A DNA stretch of 64,000 bases from Nonomuraea jabiensis. GTDB lineage: Bacteria; Actinomycetota; Actinomycetes; Streptosporangiales; Streptosporangiaceae. Where the stretch lies: positions 12,490,501-12,554,500 of the forward strand of contig NZ_JACHMB010000001.1 in the NCBI RefSeq assembly GCF_014204795.1. Reading direction: 5' to 3'. The position numbers and the translations under genes were made by a program. Below, one piece after another: positions 32,705-41,662 of this stretch. Each line of letters opens with the position of its first letter. Position 1 is the first letter of the stretch. Under the pieces are notes generated by a model. It was not told where the DNA came from and did no database searches. It worked only from the letters and a program-made list of their open reading frames with translations.

Positions 32705-33805
32705 TCACCCCTCGGGCCCCAGGTCGGAGATGGCCGCCACCGGGCCGCCACCCGAGGGGCCCTGGTGGACGGCCGCCACCGAGACGAACACCGCCGGGTC
32801 GCCCGTGACCGAGGCGGCCACCCCGCCCACCGTCGCCTTGATCTGCCGGTGCCAGTGCACGTCCGAGTCGTCCAGCATGATGTTGCGCCGTCCGCGAACC
32901 CGGCCGGACGGGTCGGCCTCGCACTTCATGAACACGTTCACCAGCCGCCCCCCGAGGTCCGACGGGTGCGGGCGCTCCGGCAGCGGCAGCCCCGAGTCCC
33001 TGATGGCCTCCCAGATGCCGTCGGCGTCCAGGGCGTCCTTCATGACGCTGTGGCCGATGCGGTAGCGGCCGCCGATCCCCCGTACGTTCCCCACCAGCAC
33101 GATCTGCGCCCGGTCCAGCTCCACCCCGGACGAGCACGAGGCCACGGACGAGTACAGCGACAGGTCCTTGTGGATCTGGTCGGCGCGCGGCATGTCGATC
33201 TCGCCGAGGGCGACGGCGACGCCGAGGGCGGTGGTCGAGTTGGACAGGTCCATGGAGGGGCCGGTCTCCTCGATGGCGGTGTCCTGGCCGCGGCTCTTGG
33301 CGTCGGTGATGGTGGCCAGGGTGAGCAGAGGCGTCTTGGTCTGTACGTAGTGGACGTCGCGCGGGTCGTCGATGCCGGCGATCTTCATGGCCTCGCGTAC
33401 GCCTGCCGCGACCTTCTCCACCATGGCGGGCCTGCCGATGTCCTCGGGCAGGATCACCTCGCTCATCGCCACGCCCACCGACAGCCGCGGCTCGTCGGAC
33501 GGGAGCGCGTCGGCCGTGGTGGCGAAGATGGTGGCGTGCGGGCTGAGCACGCCGTCGGTGCCGCCCGACCACACCAGCGGCACGCTCTCCGGCGACGGAT
33601 GCCCGTGCTCGGCCAGCACCTCGCGGAAGGCCCGGTCGGCGAGGATGCGCGTGTAGTCGTTCACGCCGCCGTTGCCCTCGGTCTTGCCGACGACGGCGAG
33701 CACCCGGCGCGCCTCGATCACCCCGTCGGCGATGAGCCGGGCGAGGCCGGAGGCGTCGGTGACGCTCTCGATCGGCACCTTGCGTACTTCAATCGGGTCC
33801 GGCAT
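32705..33805 (-). CDS. Ring-opening amidohydrolase (cyanuric acid hydrolase/barbiturase family)
   Basis: 366-aa cytoplasmic enzyme of the AtzD/Bar family, whose known members open the rings of cyanuric acid or barbiturate. Three internal repeats carry Ser-Lys type active sites; visible motifs are VVGKTEGNGGVNDYTR near 39, SGGTDGVLSPH near 80, SSVASCSSGVE near 225 and QGPSGGGPVAAI near the C-terminus. ATG start with AAGGGG upstream. No partner genes of triazine or pyrimidine breakdown (biuret, allophanate or ureidomalonate hydrolases) are adjacent, so the choice between the two substrates cannot be made here. Confidence 0.88.
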   Translation of the reverse strand: MPDPIEVRKVPIESVTDASGLARLIADGVIEARRVLAVVGKTEGNGGVNDYTRILADRAFREVLAEHGHPSPESVPLVWSGGTDGVLSPHATIFATTADALPSDEPRLSVGVAMSEVILPEDIGRPAMVEKVAAGVREAMKIAGIDDPRDVHYVQTKTPLLTLATITDAKSRGQDTAIEETGPSMDLSNSTTALGVAVALGEIDMPRADQIHKDLSLYSSVASCSSGVELDRAQIVLVGNVRGIGGRYRIGHSVMKDALDADGIWEAIRDSGLPLPERPHPSDLGGRLVNVFMKCEADPSGRVRGRRNIMLDDSDVHWHRQIKATVGGVAASVTGDPAVFVSVAAVHQGPSGGGPVAAISDLGPEG

Positions 33806-33963
33806 GTGACGCCCCTTCTCCGTTACCGGTCCTCCCCGCCCTCGCGACGCTATCCGAGCCGGTCAGCGGGGTTCATGGTCAATGTCTGCCCATGAAGGCC
33901 GCCGACGATGTCAAGGTGCGCTCAGCGCCACAGGCCGGGGAGGCCGGCGATAGGGTCGCCGGT

Positions 33964-34632
33964 GTGATTCGCGAAGCACACGTCAACGGGTTCAAGCTCG
34001 TGTACCGGGAGGAAGGCGACCCCACCGCTCCCCCGCTCCTGCTGATCCACGGCCGGACCGCCAACCACAACGACTGGAACGGCATCACCCAGCACTTCGC
34101 GGCGCGTTACCACGTCATCGCCCTCGACCTGCGCGGGCACGGGGCCAGTGACCACCGGGGCCCGTACGAGCTGCCGGAGATGGCCGGGGACGTCGTCGCG
34201 CTGCTCGACCACCTGGGCATCGGGCGCGCCACGCTGGTCGGGCACTCGCTCGGGGGCGTGGTGGCCTACCACGTGGCCATGAACCACCCGGACCGGGTCG
34301 AGCGGCTGGTGCTCGAGGACGCGCCACCGCCGCTCCCCTTCAAGAACCGCCCGCCGGTCGTCGAGGACGATTCGACCGGGTTCGACTGGCGCATGATCCA
34401 CGACACCGAACGGCAGCTGGTCGGCCCCGATCCCGCCTGGCTGGAGGGGCTCGGCAGGATCACGGCGCCGACGCTGGTGCTGAGCGACGGGGAGGGGAGC
34501 CCCGTGAACGCCCGGGAGGTGGCGGCGCGGATCCCGGGGGCGCGGCTGGTCACGATCGACGTCGGGCATCTGATCCACACCACGGCCCGCGACCGGTTCC
34601 TGCAGGCGGTGGACACCTTCCTGGCCGGCTGA
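33964..34632 (+). CDS. Alpha/beta hydrolase
   Basis: 222-aa alpha/beta-fold hydrolase. Oxyanion motif HGRTANHNDW near 27, nucleophile elbow GHSLGG near 96 (Ser98), a candidate acid Asp in VLEDAP or the later SDGE, and the His in VGHLIH near 201. GTG 33964 is preferred over the ATG at 33892 because TAGGGT (33951-33956) lies 7 bp upstream (leaderless), and the protein then begins directly with the first strand. Substrate unknown. It diverges from the ring-opening amidohydrolase. Confidence 0.85.
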   Translation: MIREAHVNGFKLVYREEGDPTAPPLLLIHGRTANHNDWNGITQHFAARYHVIALDLRGHGASDHRGPYELPEMAGDVVALLDHLGIGRATLVGHSLGGVVAYHVAMNHPDRVERLVLEDAPPPLPFKNRPPVVEDDSTGFDWRMIHDTERQLVGPDPAWLEGLGRITAPTLVLSDGEGSPVNAREVAARIPGARLVTIDVGHLIHTTARDRFLQAVDTFLAG

Positions 34633-34696
34633 CGGGCCGCGCCGCAGCTCATCACGCCGTAACCCTGGTGTCACGTATGCACGGCAGGGTAGGGGC

Positions 34697-35785
34697 GTGG
34701 TTGACATGCACGTACATCAGCGTCTGGGCAGACTGAGGCTGATGGCCCCCACGATCGGCCAGTGCGCGGCCGGAGCCGCGATCGCCTGGCTCGTGGCCAA
34801 GGACCTGCTGGGCCACAGCCGCCCGTTCTTCGCGCCCATCGCTGTCGTGGTCTGCATCGGCGTGGCGCTGGGCCAGCGGATGCGGCGGGTGGTGGAGCTG
34901 GTCGTCGGGGTCACCCTCGGCGTCGGCGTCGGCGACCTGCTGGTGTCGCGGATCGGCTCGGGCGCCTGGCAGATCGCGCTGGTGGTGGCGCTGGCCATGG
35001 CCGTGGCGGTGCTGCTCGACAGCGGCTCGCTGATCGTCCTCCAGGCGGGCTCCTCGGCCGTGCTCGTCGCCACGCTCCTGCCGCCGAGCGGCAGCGGCGG
35101 GCTCGACAGGATGGTCGACGCCCTGGTCGGCGGGCTCATGGGGCTCGCGGCCGTGGCTCTGCTGCCCACCAGCCCGGCGGCGCTGGCCAGGAGGCACGCG
35201 AAGGGGACGTTCGGCGCGCTGGCCGACGCGTTGCGGCAGATCGCCGAGGCGATCGAGAACCGCGACGCCCGCGTGGCCGCCGACGCGCTGGAGGAGGCGC
35301 GTGGCAGCCAGAAGAACGTGGAGGAGTTCAGGCAGGCGCTGGAGACGGGCAAGGAGATCGCCACCATCTCGCCGCTCCACCGCCACCGCCGCCCCTTCCT
35401 CGACGGGTACGAGCAGGCGGCCGTGCCGCTCGATCACGCGCTCAGGAACGCCAGAGTGCTGGCCAGGCGGGCCATCGTGGCGCTCGACGGCCCCGGCGCC
35501 CTGCCGCCCCGGCTGCCGCACGAGCTGCGCGACCTGGCCGACGCCACGCTCATGCTGCGCGACGACCTCGCCGCCGGACGCCCGCCGGAAAGGGCGGGCC
35601 GGGCGATCCTGTCGGTGGCCTCGCGGCAGGGGGCGGAGCGCTGGGGCTTCTCGGCGGACGTGATGACGGCCCAGCTCCGGTCCATCATCGTGGACCTTCT
35701 CCAGGCGACCGGGATCGATCGGGACGAGGCGGTCGCGACCCTGCCGCCGCTGGACGTCCACCCCGACGACCGATCGACCAAGTGA
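34697..35785 (+). CDS. FUSC-like membrane protein, first of a tandem pair
   Basis: 362-aa protein. Residues about 15-160 hold six closely packed TM helices of the aromatic-acid exporter/FUSC type (RPFFAPIAVVVCIGVALGQR, then GVGVGDLL). The C-terminal half is a soluble helical domain with EALEEARGSQKNVEEF-like coiled segments. Closely similar to the next gene along its whole length, so it arose by tandem duplication. GTG 34697 or ATG 34706 are both possible starts. Role inferred only from family: efflux of small organic acids or envelope function. Confidence 0.78.
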   Translation: MVDMHVHQRLGRLRLMAPTIGQCAAGAAIAWLVAKDLLGHSRPFFAPIAVVVCIGVALGQRMRRVVELVVGVTLGVGVGDLLVSRIGSGAWQIALVVALAMAVAVLLDSGSLIVLQAGSSAVLVATLLPPSGSGGLDRMVDALVGGLMGLAAVALLPTSPAALARRHAKGTFGALADALRQIAEAIENRDARVAADALEEARGSQKNVEEFRQALETGKEIATISPLHRHRRPFLDGYEQAAVPLDHALRNARVLARRAIVALDGPGALPPRLPHELRDLADATLMLRDDLAAGRPPERAGRAILSVASRQGAERWGFSADVMTAQLRSIIVDLLQATGIDRDEAVATLPPLDVHPDDRSTK

Positions 35786-35876
35786 CTCCCCAGGAAATCC
35801 ACTCAACGCCCGACGAAAAGGACGTAGCTGGGGCAAATGTGACCTCAATGTCATATAGATCCGCCAAGGTAGAAGG

Positions 35877-36974
35877 GTGCGAACCAGGCTCAGCGATCAT
35901 GTGAAGGAACGGCTGGGCACGTTCGGCCTCATGGCACCCTCCATCGCGCAGTGCGCGGTGGGCGCCGCACTGGCCTGGATCATCGCCATGGAGCTGCTCG
36001 GCCACCCCCGCCCGTTCTTCGCGCCGATCTCGGTGCTGATCTGCGTGGGCGTCGGGCTGGGGCAGCGGCTGCGCAGGGTGGCCGAGCTGGTGATCGGCGT
36101 CAGCCTCGGGGTGGGCATCGGCGACCTGCTGGTGTCCTGGATCGGCTCGGGCGCCTGGCAGCTCGCGCTCGTGGTGGCGCTGGCGATGACCGTCGCGGTG
36201 CTGCTGAACAGCGGGGCGCTGTTCGTCGCGCAGGCCGGGTCGTCGGCCGTGCTGGTGGCCACCCTGGTGCCCGGCGACGGGGCCGGCGGGCTGGACCGGA
36301 TGGCCGACGCGCTCACCGGGGGCATCGTCGGGATCATGGCGGTCGCGCTGCTGCCCGCCAGCCCGTTCACGATTGCGGCCAAGCACCTGTCCGGGGTGCT
36401 CGACGCGCTGTCCACGGTGCTGGAACGAGCGGCGGAGGCGATCGAGAAGCGGGACGTGGAGCTGGCGGCGGAGTCGCTGGAGGAGGCGCGGAACACGCAG
36501 GAGGCGGTGGAGGAGTTCGAGCAGGCGCTGGAGACCGCCAAGGAGATCACGATGATCTCGCCGCTGCACTGGCACCGCAAGGCCAGGCTGGCGCGCTACG
36601 AGACGGCCGCCGTGCCGGTGGATCTGGCGATGCGCAACGCCCGGGTGCTGAGCAGGCGTACCCTCGCCTCGCTCGGGGAGGCCAGCCCGCCGCCCACCGC
36701 CCTGGCGGAGGCCCTGCGCGAGGTCTCGGAGGCGGCGCTGCTGCTCCAGCTGGAGCTCGGCGCCGGCCGGGAGCCGACGCTGGCCCGCCAGGCGCTGCTG
36801 GCGGTGGCGGCCCGGGAACGGCCCGACGGGCTCGGCTTCTCGGCGCACGTGATCATCGCGCAGCTGCGTTCGGTGGTGGTCGACCTGCTGCAGGCGACCG
36901 GGATGGAGCACGAGGCGGCCACCGAGACGCTCACCCCCTTGGACGAGCCCCGCGACGAGGCCGGCCGCCGCTGA
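35877..36974 (+). CDS. FUSC-like membrane protein, second of a tandem pair
   Basis: 365-aa paralogue of the preceding gene, with the same order: short amphipathic N-terminus, six TM helices (RPFFAPISVLICVGVGLGQR), then a helical cytoplasmic domain ending in QLRSVVVDLLQATGMEHEAA. Conservation is strongest in the membrane half and in the final helix. GTG 35877 is preceded by AGAAGG; a TATAGA lies at about 35855. The two proteins may form a hetero-oligomer, or one may have taken a new substrate. Confidence 0.78.
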   Translation: MRTRLSDHVKERLGTFGLMAPSIAQCAVGAALAWIIAMELLGHPRPFFAPISVLICVGVGLGQRLRRVAELVIGVSLGVGIGDLLVSWIGSGAWQLALVVALAMTVAVLLNSGALFVAQAGSSAVLVATLVPGDGAGGLDRMADALTGGIVGIMAVALLPASPFTIAAKHLSGVLDALSTVLERAAEAIEKRDVELAAESLEEARNTQEAVEEFEQALETAKEITMISPLHWHRKARLARYETAAVPVDLAMRNARVLSRRTLASLGEASPPPTALAEALREVSEAALLLQLELGAGREPTLARQALLAVAARERPDGLGFSAHVIIAQLRSVVVDLLQATGMEHEAATETLTPLDEPRDEAGRR

Positions 36975-37000
36975 CCCGAGGCGGGGCGGTCGCCGGCGGC

Positions 37001-38017
37001 TCAGCGGGGGACGAGGTGGAAGAACGAGCCGTCCATGGGGCCGAGGTCGCGGTGGGAGATCTCGTCCAGCCGGGCCACCGCCTCCTCCGGGAGGTCCAGG
37101 TCGAACGCCGCCAGGTTCTCCCGGAGCTGCTCCACCGATCGCGGGCCGATCAGCACCGAGGTCACCCCGGGACGCCGCGCCACCCAGGCCAGAGCCACCG
37201 CCGCCGGTGCGGCGCCGAGTTCGGCCGCGACCTTGACGAGCTCGTCGGCGATGTCCAGGTTGCGGTCGTTGAGCAGCGATCGGCCCCAGCGGTTCGCGCC
37301 GGGGAGGGAGTGGCCGAGCAACCTGCCCATGCGGCTGTCGGGGTCGGGGGCCTGACCGTGCCGGTAGCGGCCGGTCAGCACGCCGCCGCCGAGCGTCCCG
37401 TACACGACGGCGCCGACTCCGTGCCGCTCGCACGCCGGCAGGATCTCCGCCTCGATCACCCGCTGGATGAGCGAGTACTGCGGCTGCAGGCTCACGAACG
37501 GCGTGCCGCCCACGCGGGCGGCGGCCCACTGCGACTCGACGAGCTGGGCCGCGGTGAAGTTGGAGCAGCCGAGGTAGCGGACCTTGCCCGCCTTGACGAA
37601 CCCGTCCAGCGTGGCCATCGTCTCCTCGATCGGCGTCGCCGGGTCCCACTGGTGGCACTGGTAGAGGTCCACGTAGTCGGTGCCGAGGCGGCGCAGGCTG
37701 GCGTCGAGGGCTCTGGTGAGGTGGCGCCGCGACAGGCCGCGCCCTTCCGTGCCCACCGGCATGGCGCCCTTGGTGGCCAGCACGACCCACTCGCGCCTGC
37801 CCTTCAGGGCACGGCCGACGATCTCCTCCGTCTCGCCCCGGTGGTACAGGTCGGCGGTGTCGATGAAGTTGCCGCCCGCGTCGAGGAACGCGCCGATGAT
37901 CCGGCCCGCCTCGGCCTCGTCGCTGGCGGCCAGGCCGTGCTCGGTGCCGAAGTTCATGGTGCCCAGGCAGGCCCGGGAGACGCGCAGGCCGGAACGGCCG
38001 AGATTCAGGTGGTCCAA
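37001..38017 (-). CDS. Aldo/keto reductase
   Basis: 338-aa NADPH-dependent oxidoreductase with a TIM-barrel fold. Catalytic tetrad residues are visible: Asp in NFIDTADLYHRG near 50, Tyr in DLYH, Lys in LATKG near 78 and His in YQCHQWDP near 118. TTG 38017 is the start: GGGGGAA lies upstream, the product begins LDHLNLGRSGL as family members do, and the ATG at 38062 would lie inside the -10 box. Divergent from and probably repressed by the TetR gene at 38109. Confidence 0.88.
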   Translation of the reverse strand: MDHLNLGRSGLRVSRACLGTMNFGTEHGLAASDEAEAGRIIGAFLDAGGNFIDTADLYHRGETEEIVGRALKGRREWVVLATKGAMPVGTEGRGLSRRHLTRALDASLRRLGTDYVDLYQCHQWDPATPIEETMATLDGFVKAGKVRYLGCSNFTAAQLVESQWAAARVGGTPFVSLQPQYSLIQRVIEAEILPACERHGVGAVVYGTLGGGVLTGRYRHGQAPDPDSRMGRLLGHSLPGANRWGRSLLNDRNLDIADELVKVAAELGAAPAAVALAWVARRPGVTSVLIGPRSVEQLRENLAAFDLDLPEEAVARLDEISHRDLGPMDGSFFHLVPR

Positions 38018-38057
38018 GGGATTCCCCCTAGAATCGGAATGATTGTTCCGGATGTTG

Positions 38058-38087
38058 ACCATACGGAACAGCGGTTCCGCTTGTCAA
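38058..38087 (-). promoter_or_regulatory. Promoter of the aldo/keto reductase with operator in the spacer
   Basis: On the minus strand, TTGACA (38082-38087) and TATGGT (38058-38063) are 18 bp apart. The spacer holds the inverted repeat CGGAACAGCGGTTCCG (38064-38079), and a further half site TGTTCCG lies downstream at 38044-38050. A repressor on the spacer would block RNA polymerase, as TetR proteins do. Confidence 0.8.
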
Positions 38088-38108
38088 TGAGGAAAGGGGC
38101 TCCCTGTG

Positions 38109-38660
38109 ATGCGTGCGGACGCGCGGCGCAACCGCGCCCGGGTGCTGGAGGCCGCCGAAGTGGTGCTGGCCAGGGACGGGCTGTCCGCGTCGATGCGCGA
38201 GATCGCCTCGCTGGCGGGGGTGGGGGTCGGTACGATCTACCGCCAGTTCCCCGCCAAGGAGGACCTCTACCAGGCGATCGTGGTCGACCGGATGGCGCGG
38301 CTGGCCGCGCTGGCCGACGAGCTGGCCACGGCCCCGGACGCCGGGGAGGCGTTCTTCGAGTACTTCACGATGATCGTGGAGGATTCGACCGTCAAGAAAG
38401 TGCTCGTGGACGCCCTGGCGGCGGCGGGGATCGACGCCAAGGCCGGGACGCCGGACATCCGGGGGGCCATCGAGACGCTGCTGGTGCGGGCGCAGGGCGC
38501 CGGGGCGGTCCGGGGGGACGTGGGCATGGCGGAGCTGCTGGCGCTGCTGAGCGCCACCTGCCTGGCGGCGCAGCACCACGGGTGGGACGAGGACCTGCGG
38601 ACGAGGACCCTCGCCATCGTCTTCGACGGCCTGCGCCCCTCGCCCGCGACGCCCGCCTGA
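38109..38660 (+). CDS. TetR-family transcriptional regulator
   Basis: 183-aa repressor. HTH at residues about 8-50 (RARVLEAAEVVLARDG, then MREIASLAGVGVGTIYRQF), followed by a helical ligand domain with a C-terminal TetR_C33-like region. GTG at 38106 directly before ATG 38109 is an equal candidate start; AAAGGGG lies about 8 nt upstream. It is divergent from the aldo/keto reductase and an operator overlaps that gene's promoter. Confidence 0.9.
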   Translation: MRADARRNRARVLEAAEVVLARDGLSASMREIASLAGVGVGTIYRQFPAKEDLYQAIVVDRMARLAALADELATAPDAGEAFFEYFTMIVEDSTVKKVLVDALAAAGIDAKAGTPDIRGAIETLLVRAQGAGAVRGDVGMAELLALLSATCLAAQHHGWDEDLRTRTLAIVFDGLRPSPATPA

Positions 38661-38673
38661 ACGCTGAAGGCGG

Positions 38674-39840
38674 TCAGGTCGAGAGGTGTTTGAGGCGGGT
38701 CACGGCCTCGTCGATGACCTCGTCCTTCTTGCAGAACGCGAACCGGACGAAGTGCCGCCCCCGGTCGGCGTGGTCGTAGAAGACCTGGGTCGGGATGGCC
38801 ACCACGCCGGCGAGCTCCGGCAGGCGGCGGGTGAGTTCGAGGCCGTCGGTGAAGCCCAGGGGGCGGATGTCCGTCTGGACGAAGTACGTGCCGGAGGGCC
38901 GCAGGACGGAGAAGCCCGCGGCCGCGAGGCCCTCCATGAGGCGGTCGCGCTTGTCCTGGAGGCCGGCGCGTAGCGCGGACACCCATTCGAGCTCGTGCCG
39001 CAGCCCGTACGCCACCGCCAGCTGCCACGGCGCGCTCGAGGTGAACGTGAGGAACTGCTTGACCGTCTGCACCGCCGTGACCAGGGTGGGAGGGGCGCAG
39101 ATCCACCCGGTCTTCCAGCCGGTGACCGAGAACGTCTTGCCCGCGGACGAGATCATCACCGTGCGCTCGCGCATGCCGGGCAGCGTGGCCAGCGGGATGT
39201 GCTCGACGCCGTCGAACGTCAGGTGCTCGTACACCTCGTCGGTCACCGCGATCAGCCCGCGCTCCTGGCACAGCTCGGCGATCGCTTCGAGCTCGGCGCG
39301 GGTGAAGACGGTGCCGGTGGGGTTGTGCGGCGAGTTGACGAGGATGACGCGGGTGCGCGGGGTGACGGCGGCGCGCAGCTCGTCGGGGTCGAACGTGAAG
39401 CGACCCTCCACCGGCCGCATCGTGACGGCGACCAGGCGGGCCTGGGCGAGCGCGATCGAGGCCGCGTACGAGTCGTAGTACGGCTCGAAGGCGATCACCT
39501 CGTCACCCGGCTCGCAGAGGGCGAGCACGGCCGACGCGATGGCCTCGGTGGCCCCCACCGTGACCAGGATCTCGCCCGCCGGATCGTAGGAGAGGTCGTA
39601 GTGGGCGGAGCGGTGTTCGGAGATCGCCCGGCGCAGCTCCAGGATCCCCGGACCCGGCGGGTACTGGTTGGCGCCCGCGGTGATCGCCTGGACCGCGCGG
39701 TCGAGCATGGCCGCGGGCCCGTCGGTGTCGGGGAAGCCCTGGCCGAGGTTGATGGAGCCGGTCTCGGCGGCGAGCGCGCTCATCTCCGCGAAAATGGTCG
39801 TGCCGAAGGCGCGCATCCTGGCAACAAGTGGTTCGGTCAC
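38674..39840 (-). CDS. PLP-dependent class I/II aminotransferase
   Basis: 388-aa aminotransferase of the AspC/kynurenine-aminotransferase type. Substrate loop INLGQGFPDTDGP near 30, NSPHNPTGTVF near 170 with the Asn contacting PLP, and the Schiff-base Lys in SSAGKTFSVTGWKTGW near 235. GTG 39840 is chosen because TAGCCT (39848-39853) stands 7 bp upstream (leaderless). It diverges from a peptidase gene across a region with three 11-bp direct repeats. Confidence 0.9.
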   Translation of the reverse strand: MTEPLVARMRAFGTTIFAEMSALAAETGSINLGQGFPDTDGPAAMLDRAVQAITAGANQYPPGPGILELRRAISEHRSAHYDLSYDPAGEILVTVGATEAIASAVLALCEPGDEVIAFEPYYDSYAASIALAQARLVAVTMRPVEGRFTFDPDELRAAVTPRTRVILVNSPHNPTGTVFTRAELEAIAELCQERGLIAVTDEVYEHLTFDGVEHIPLATLPGMRERTVMISSAGKTFSVTGWKTGWICAPPTLVTAVQTVKQFLTFTSSAPWQLAVAYGLRHELEWVSALRAGLQDKRDRLMEGLAAAGFSVLRPSGTYFVQTDIRPLGFTDGLELTRRLPELAGVVAIPTQVFYDHADRGRHFVRFAFCKKDEVIDEAVTRLKHLST

Positions 39841-39883
39841 GGCACTCAGGCTATGCCCGGCGGGAAAGCCGCTCATCATTCCG

Positions 39884-39916
39884 CCCCCTGATGTCCCCCT
39901 GATGTCCCCCCGATGT
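39884..39916. promoter_or_regulatory. Three 11-bp direct repeats between divergent leaderless genes
   Basis: CCCCCTGATGT at 39884-39894 and 39895-39905 and CCCCCCGATGT at 39906-39916 lie head to tail between the -10 boxes of the aminotransferase (39848-39853) and the peptidase (39947-39952). The 11-bp period is close to one helical turn, so a protein could bind all copies on one face. Confidence 0.65.
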
Positions 39917-39958
39917 CGCGGACGGGCGCCCGGCGCGCCTTGTCGGTAGTCTCGTCTC

Positions 39959-41662
39959 GTGATCATTCGGGTCGTGCTAGCCCTCGCATTGACGACGCCC
40001 CCTGTCATGACCCCGCCGGACGCGGGCCCGAGCGCCTGCCCGGTCGCCATGCCGCCCCGTACGACGTGCGGTTTTCTCGAGGTTCCCGAGCGCAGGGACG
40101 CGCCGGAGCGGAAGATCAAGGTGGGGTACGCGGTCCACGCCTCCACCGCCAAGGACCGCAGGCCCGACCCCGTGGTGTACATGAGCGGGGGCCCCGGGTC
40201 GGCGTCCATGCAGCTGACGGGTTTCCTGAGCCAGATGTTCCCCGATCGCGACGTGGTGACGATCGAGCAGCGCGGCAGCAAGTACTCCGAGCCGGTCCTG
40301 GGGTGCCCCGAGACGGCCGAGGCGCTGCTCGGGCAGCTCAGGCGGCCGCCCGCCGACGTGGGCGCAGCGGCCGTCCGCTGCCGTAAGAGGCTCCAGGAGC
40401 AGGGCGTCGACCTGCGGGGATACAACACGAAGGAGATCGCGGCCGACGTCGTCGCGTTACGGGAGAAGCTGGGCTACGACTCCTGGAACCTGTTCGGCGT
40501 CAGCTACTCCACCAGGGTCATGACGGACGTGGCCGCCGCGGACCCGAAGGGCGTGCGGTCGGTGGTGCTGGACTCGTACCTGCCGGAGAGCGTCAACTGG
40601 TACGACGACGCCGACCGTAATCTGGCCGACACGGCGGCGCGGCTGAACATGAAGGACGCGTTCGAGGCCATGACGGCCCGGCTGAACGCCACGCCCGCGC
40701 GGGTGACGACGACCGACCCGCTGCTCGGCAAGGCGTTCGAGGCGCGGATCAGCGGTGACGACGTGGCCACGATCATGGCGGAGGCGCTGCACGAGGCGGA
40801 CTTCGCGGCGGTCGCGCCCACCATGGTCGGCGCGCTCGCGAAGGGCCACGACGAGCTGCTGCGGGCGATGGCCGACGCGGTGGGCGGGGGGCTGGTGTCG
40901 CACGAGTTCGGGCTGTATCACGCGGTGCAGTGCCAGGACGAGGTCCCGTTCAACACCTACACCACCAAGTCCCGACTTTTCACCGTAAATGGGGACAAGG
41001 CGGTGTGTGATGCTTGGCAGCTCCCCAAGTCCAAGCCCGTCAACGCCACCGCCAAGGCCCCCACGTACGTCCTGGGCGGCCAGTACGACCCCACCACCCC
41101 CACCCGCACCACCAGGCCCGCGGCCGAGTCCCTCCCCGACGCCCGCTTCGAGGAGTTCCCCCGCGCCTCCCACGCCGTCTTCCTGACCAGCGCCTGCGCC
41201 CGCCGCAAGATCGTCGAATTCCTCGAAGACCCGAAGAACGACACGACCTCCCCCTGCGCCGACGACGACGCCGGGCAGCCGGGCGACCTGCACGTGACCG
41301 GCGCCCCGTACCAGATCTCGAAGTCGCCCTGGCTGGCCGCGCCCTTCGCGCTGTTCGCCCTCGTCTCCCTGATCCAGCTGGTCGCGGGCGCGCTGCGGGG
41401 CCGGGCGTTGGCGGCGTTCGGCGGGCTGACCGGCGTGGCCTTCGCCGGGCTGGTCGGGCAGTCCGTGTACGCCCTGGTCACCAGGAACGAGACCGCGCTC
41501 GCCGTCGGCGTGCCCGGCACGGCCGTCCTCTACACCTGGATCGCCGCCGCCTCGGCCGTCCTGACCGCCGCCGCGCTCCTGCGCGACCGGCGCTGGCCGC
41601 AGATCGCGGCGGCCGCCGTCGGCGCCGGATTCCTCGTATGGTGGTTGGCCTGGTTCCTGTGA
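39959..41662 (+). CDS. Membrane-anchored alpha/beta-hydrolase, tripeptidyl-aminopeptidase-like
   Basis: 567-aa exported protein. Signal peptide at 1-20, then the alpha/beta hydrolase core with SGGPGSASMQ near 78, nucleophile in GVSYSTR near 182 (GxSxS), Asp in GGQYDPTTP near 380 and His in ASHAVF near 404. A TAP-like C-terminal domain and four TM helices (about 455-567) follow, so the catalytic domain is tethered outside. GTG 39959 has TAGTCT 6 bp upstream (leaderless). The fused multi-TM tail is unusual for this peptidase family. Confidence 0.85.
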   Translation: MIIRVVLALALTTPPVMTPPDAGPSACPVAMPPRTTCGFLEVPERRDAPERKIKVGYAVHASTAKDRRPDPVVYMSGGPGSASMQLTGFLSQMFPDRDVVTIEQRGSKYSEPVLGCPETAEALLGQLRRPPADVGAAAVRCRKRLQEQGVDLRGYNTKEIAADVVALREKLGYDSWNLFGVSYSTRVMTDVAAADPKGVRSVVLDSYLPESVNWYDDADRNLADTAARLNMKDAFEAMTARLNATPARVTTTDPLLGKAFEARISGDDVATIMAEALHEADFAAVAPTMVGALAKGHDELLRAMADAVGGGLVSHEFGLYHAVQCQDEVPFNTYTTKSRLFTVNGDKAVCDAWQLPKSKPVNATAKAPTYVLGGQYDPTTPTRTTRPAAESLPDARFEEFPRASHAVFLTSACARRKIVEFLEDPKNDTTSPCADDDAGQPGDLHVTGAPYQISKSPWLAAPFALFALVSLIQLVAGALRGRALAAFGGLTGVAFAGLVGQSVYALVTRNETALAVGVPGTAVLYTWIAAASAVLTAAALLRDRRWPQIAAAAVGAGFLVWWLAWFL

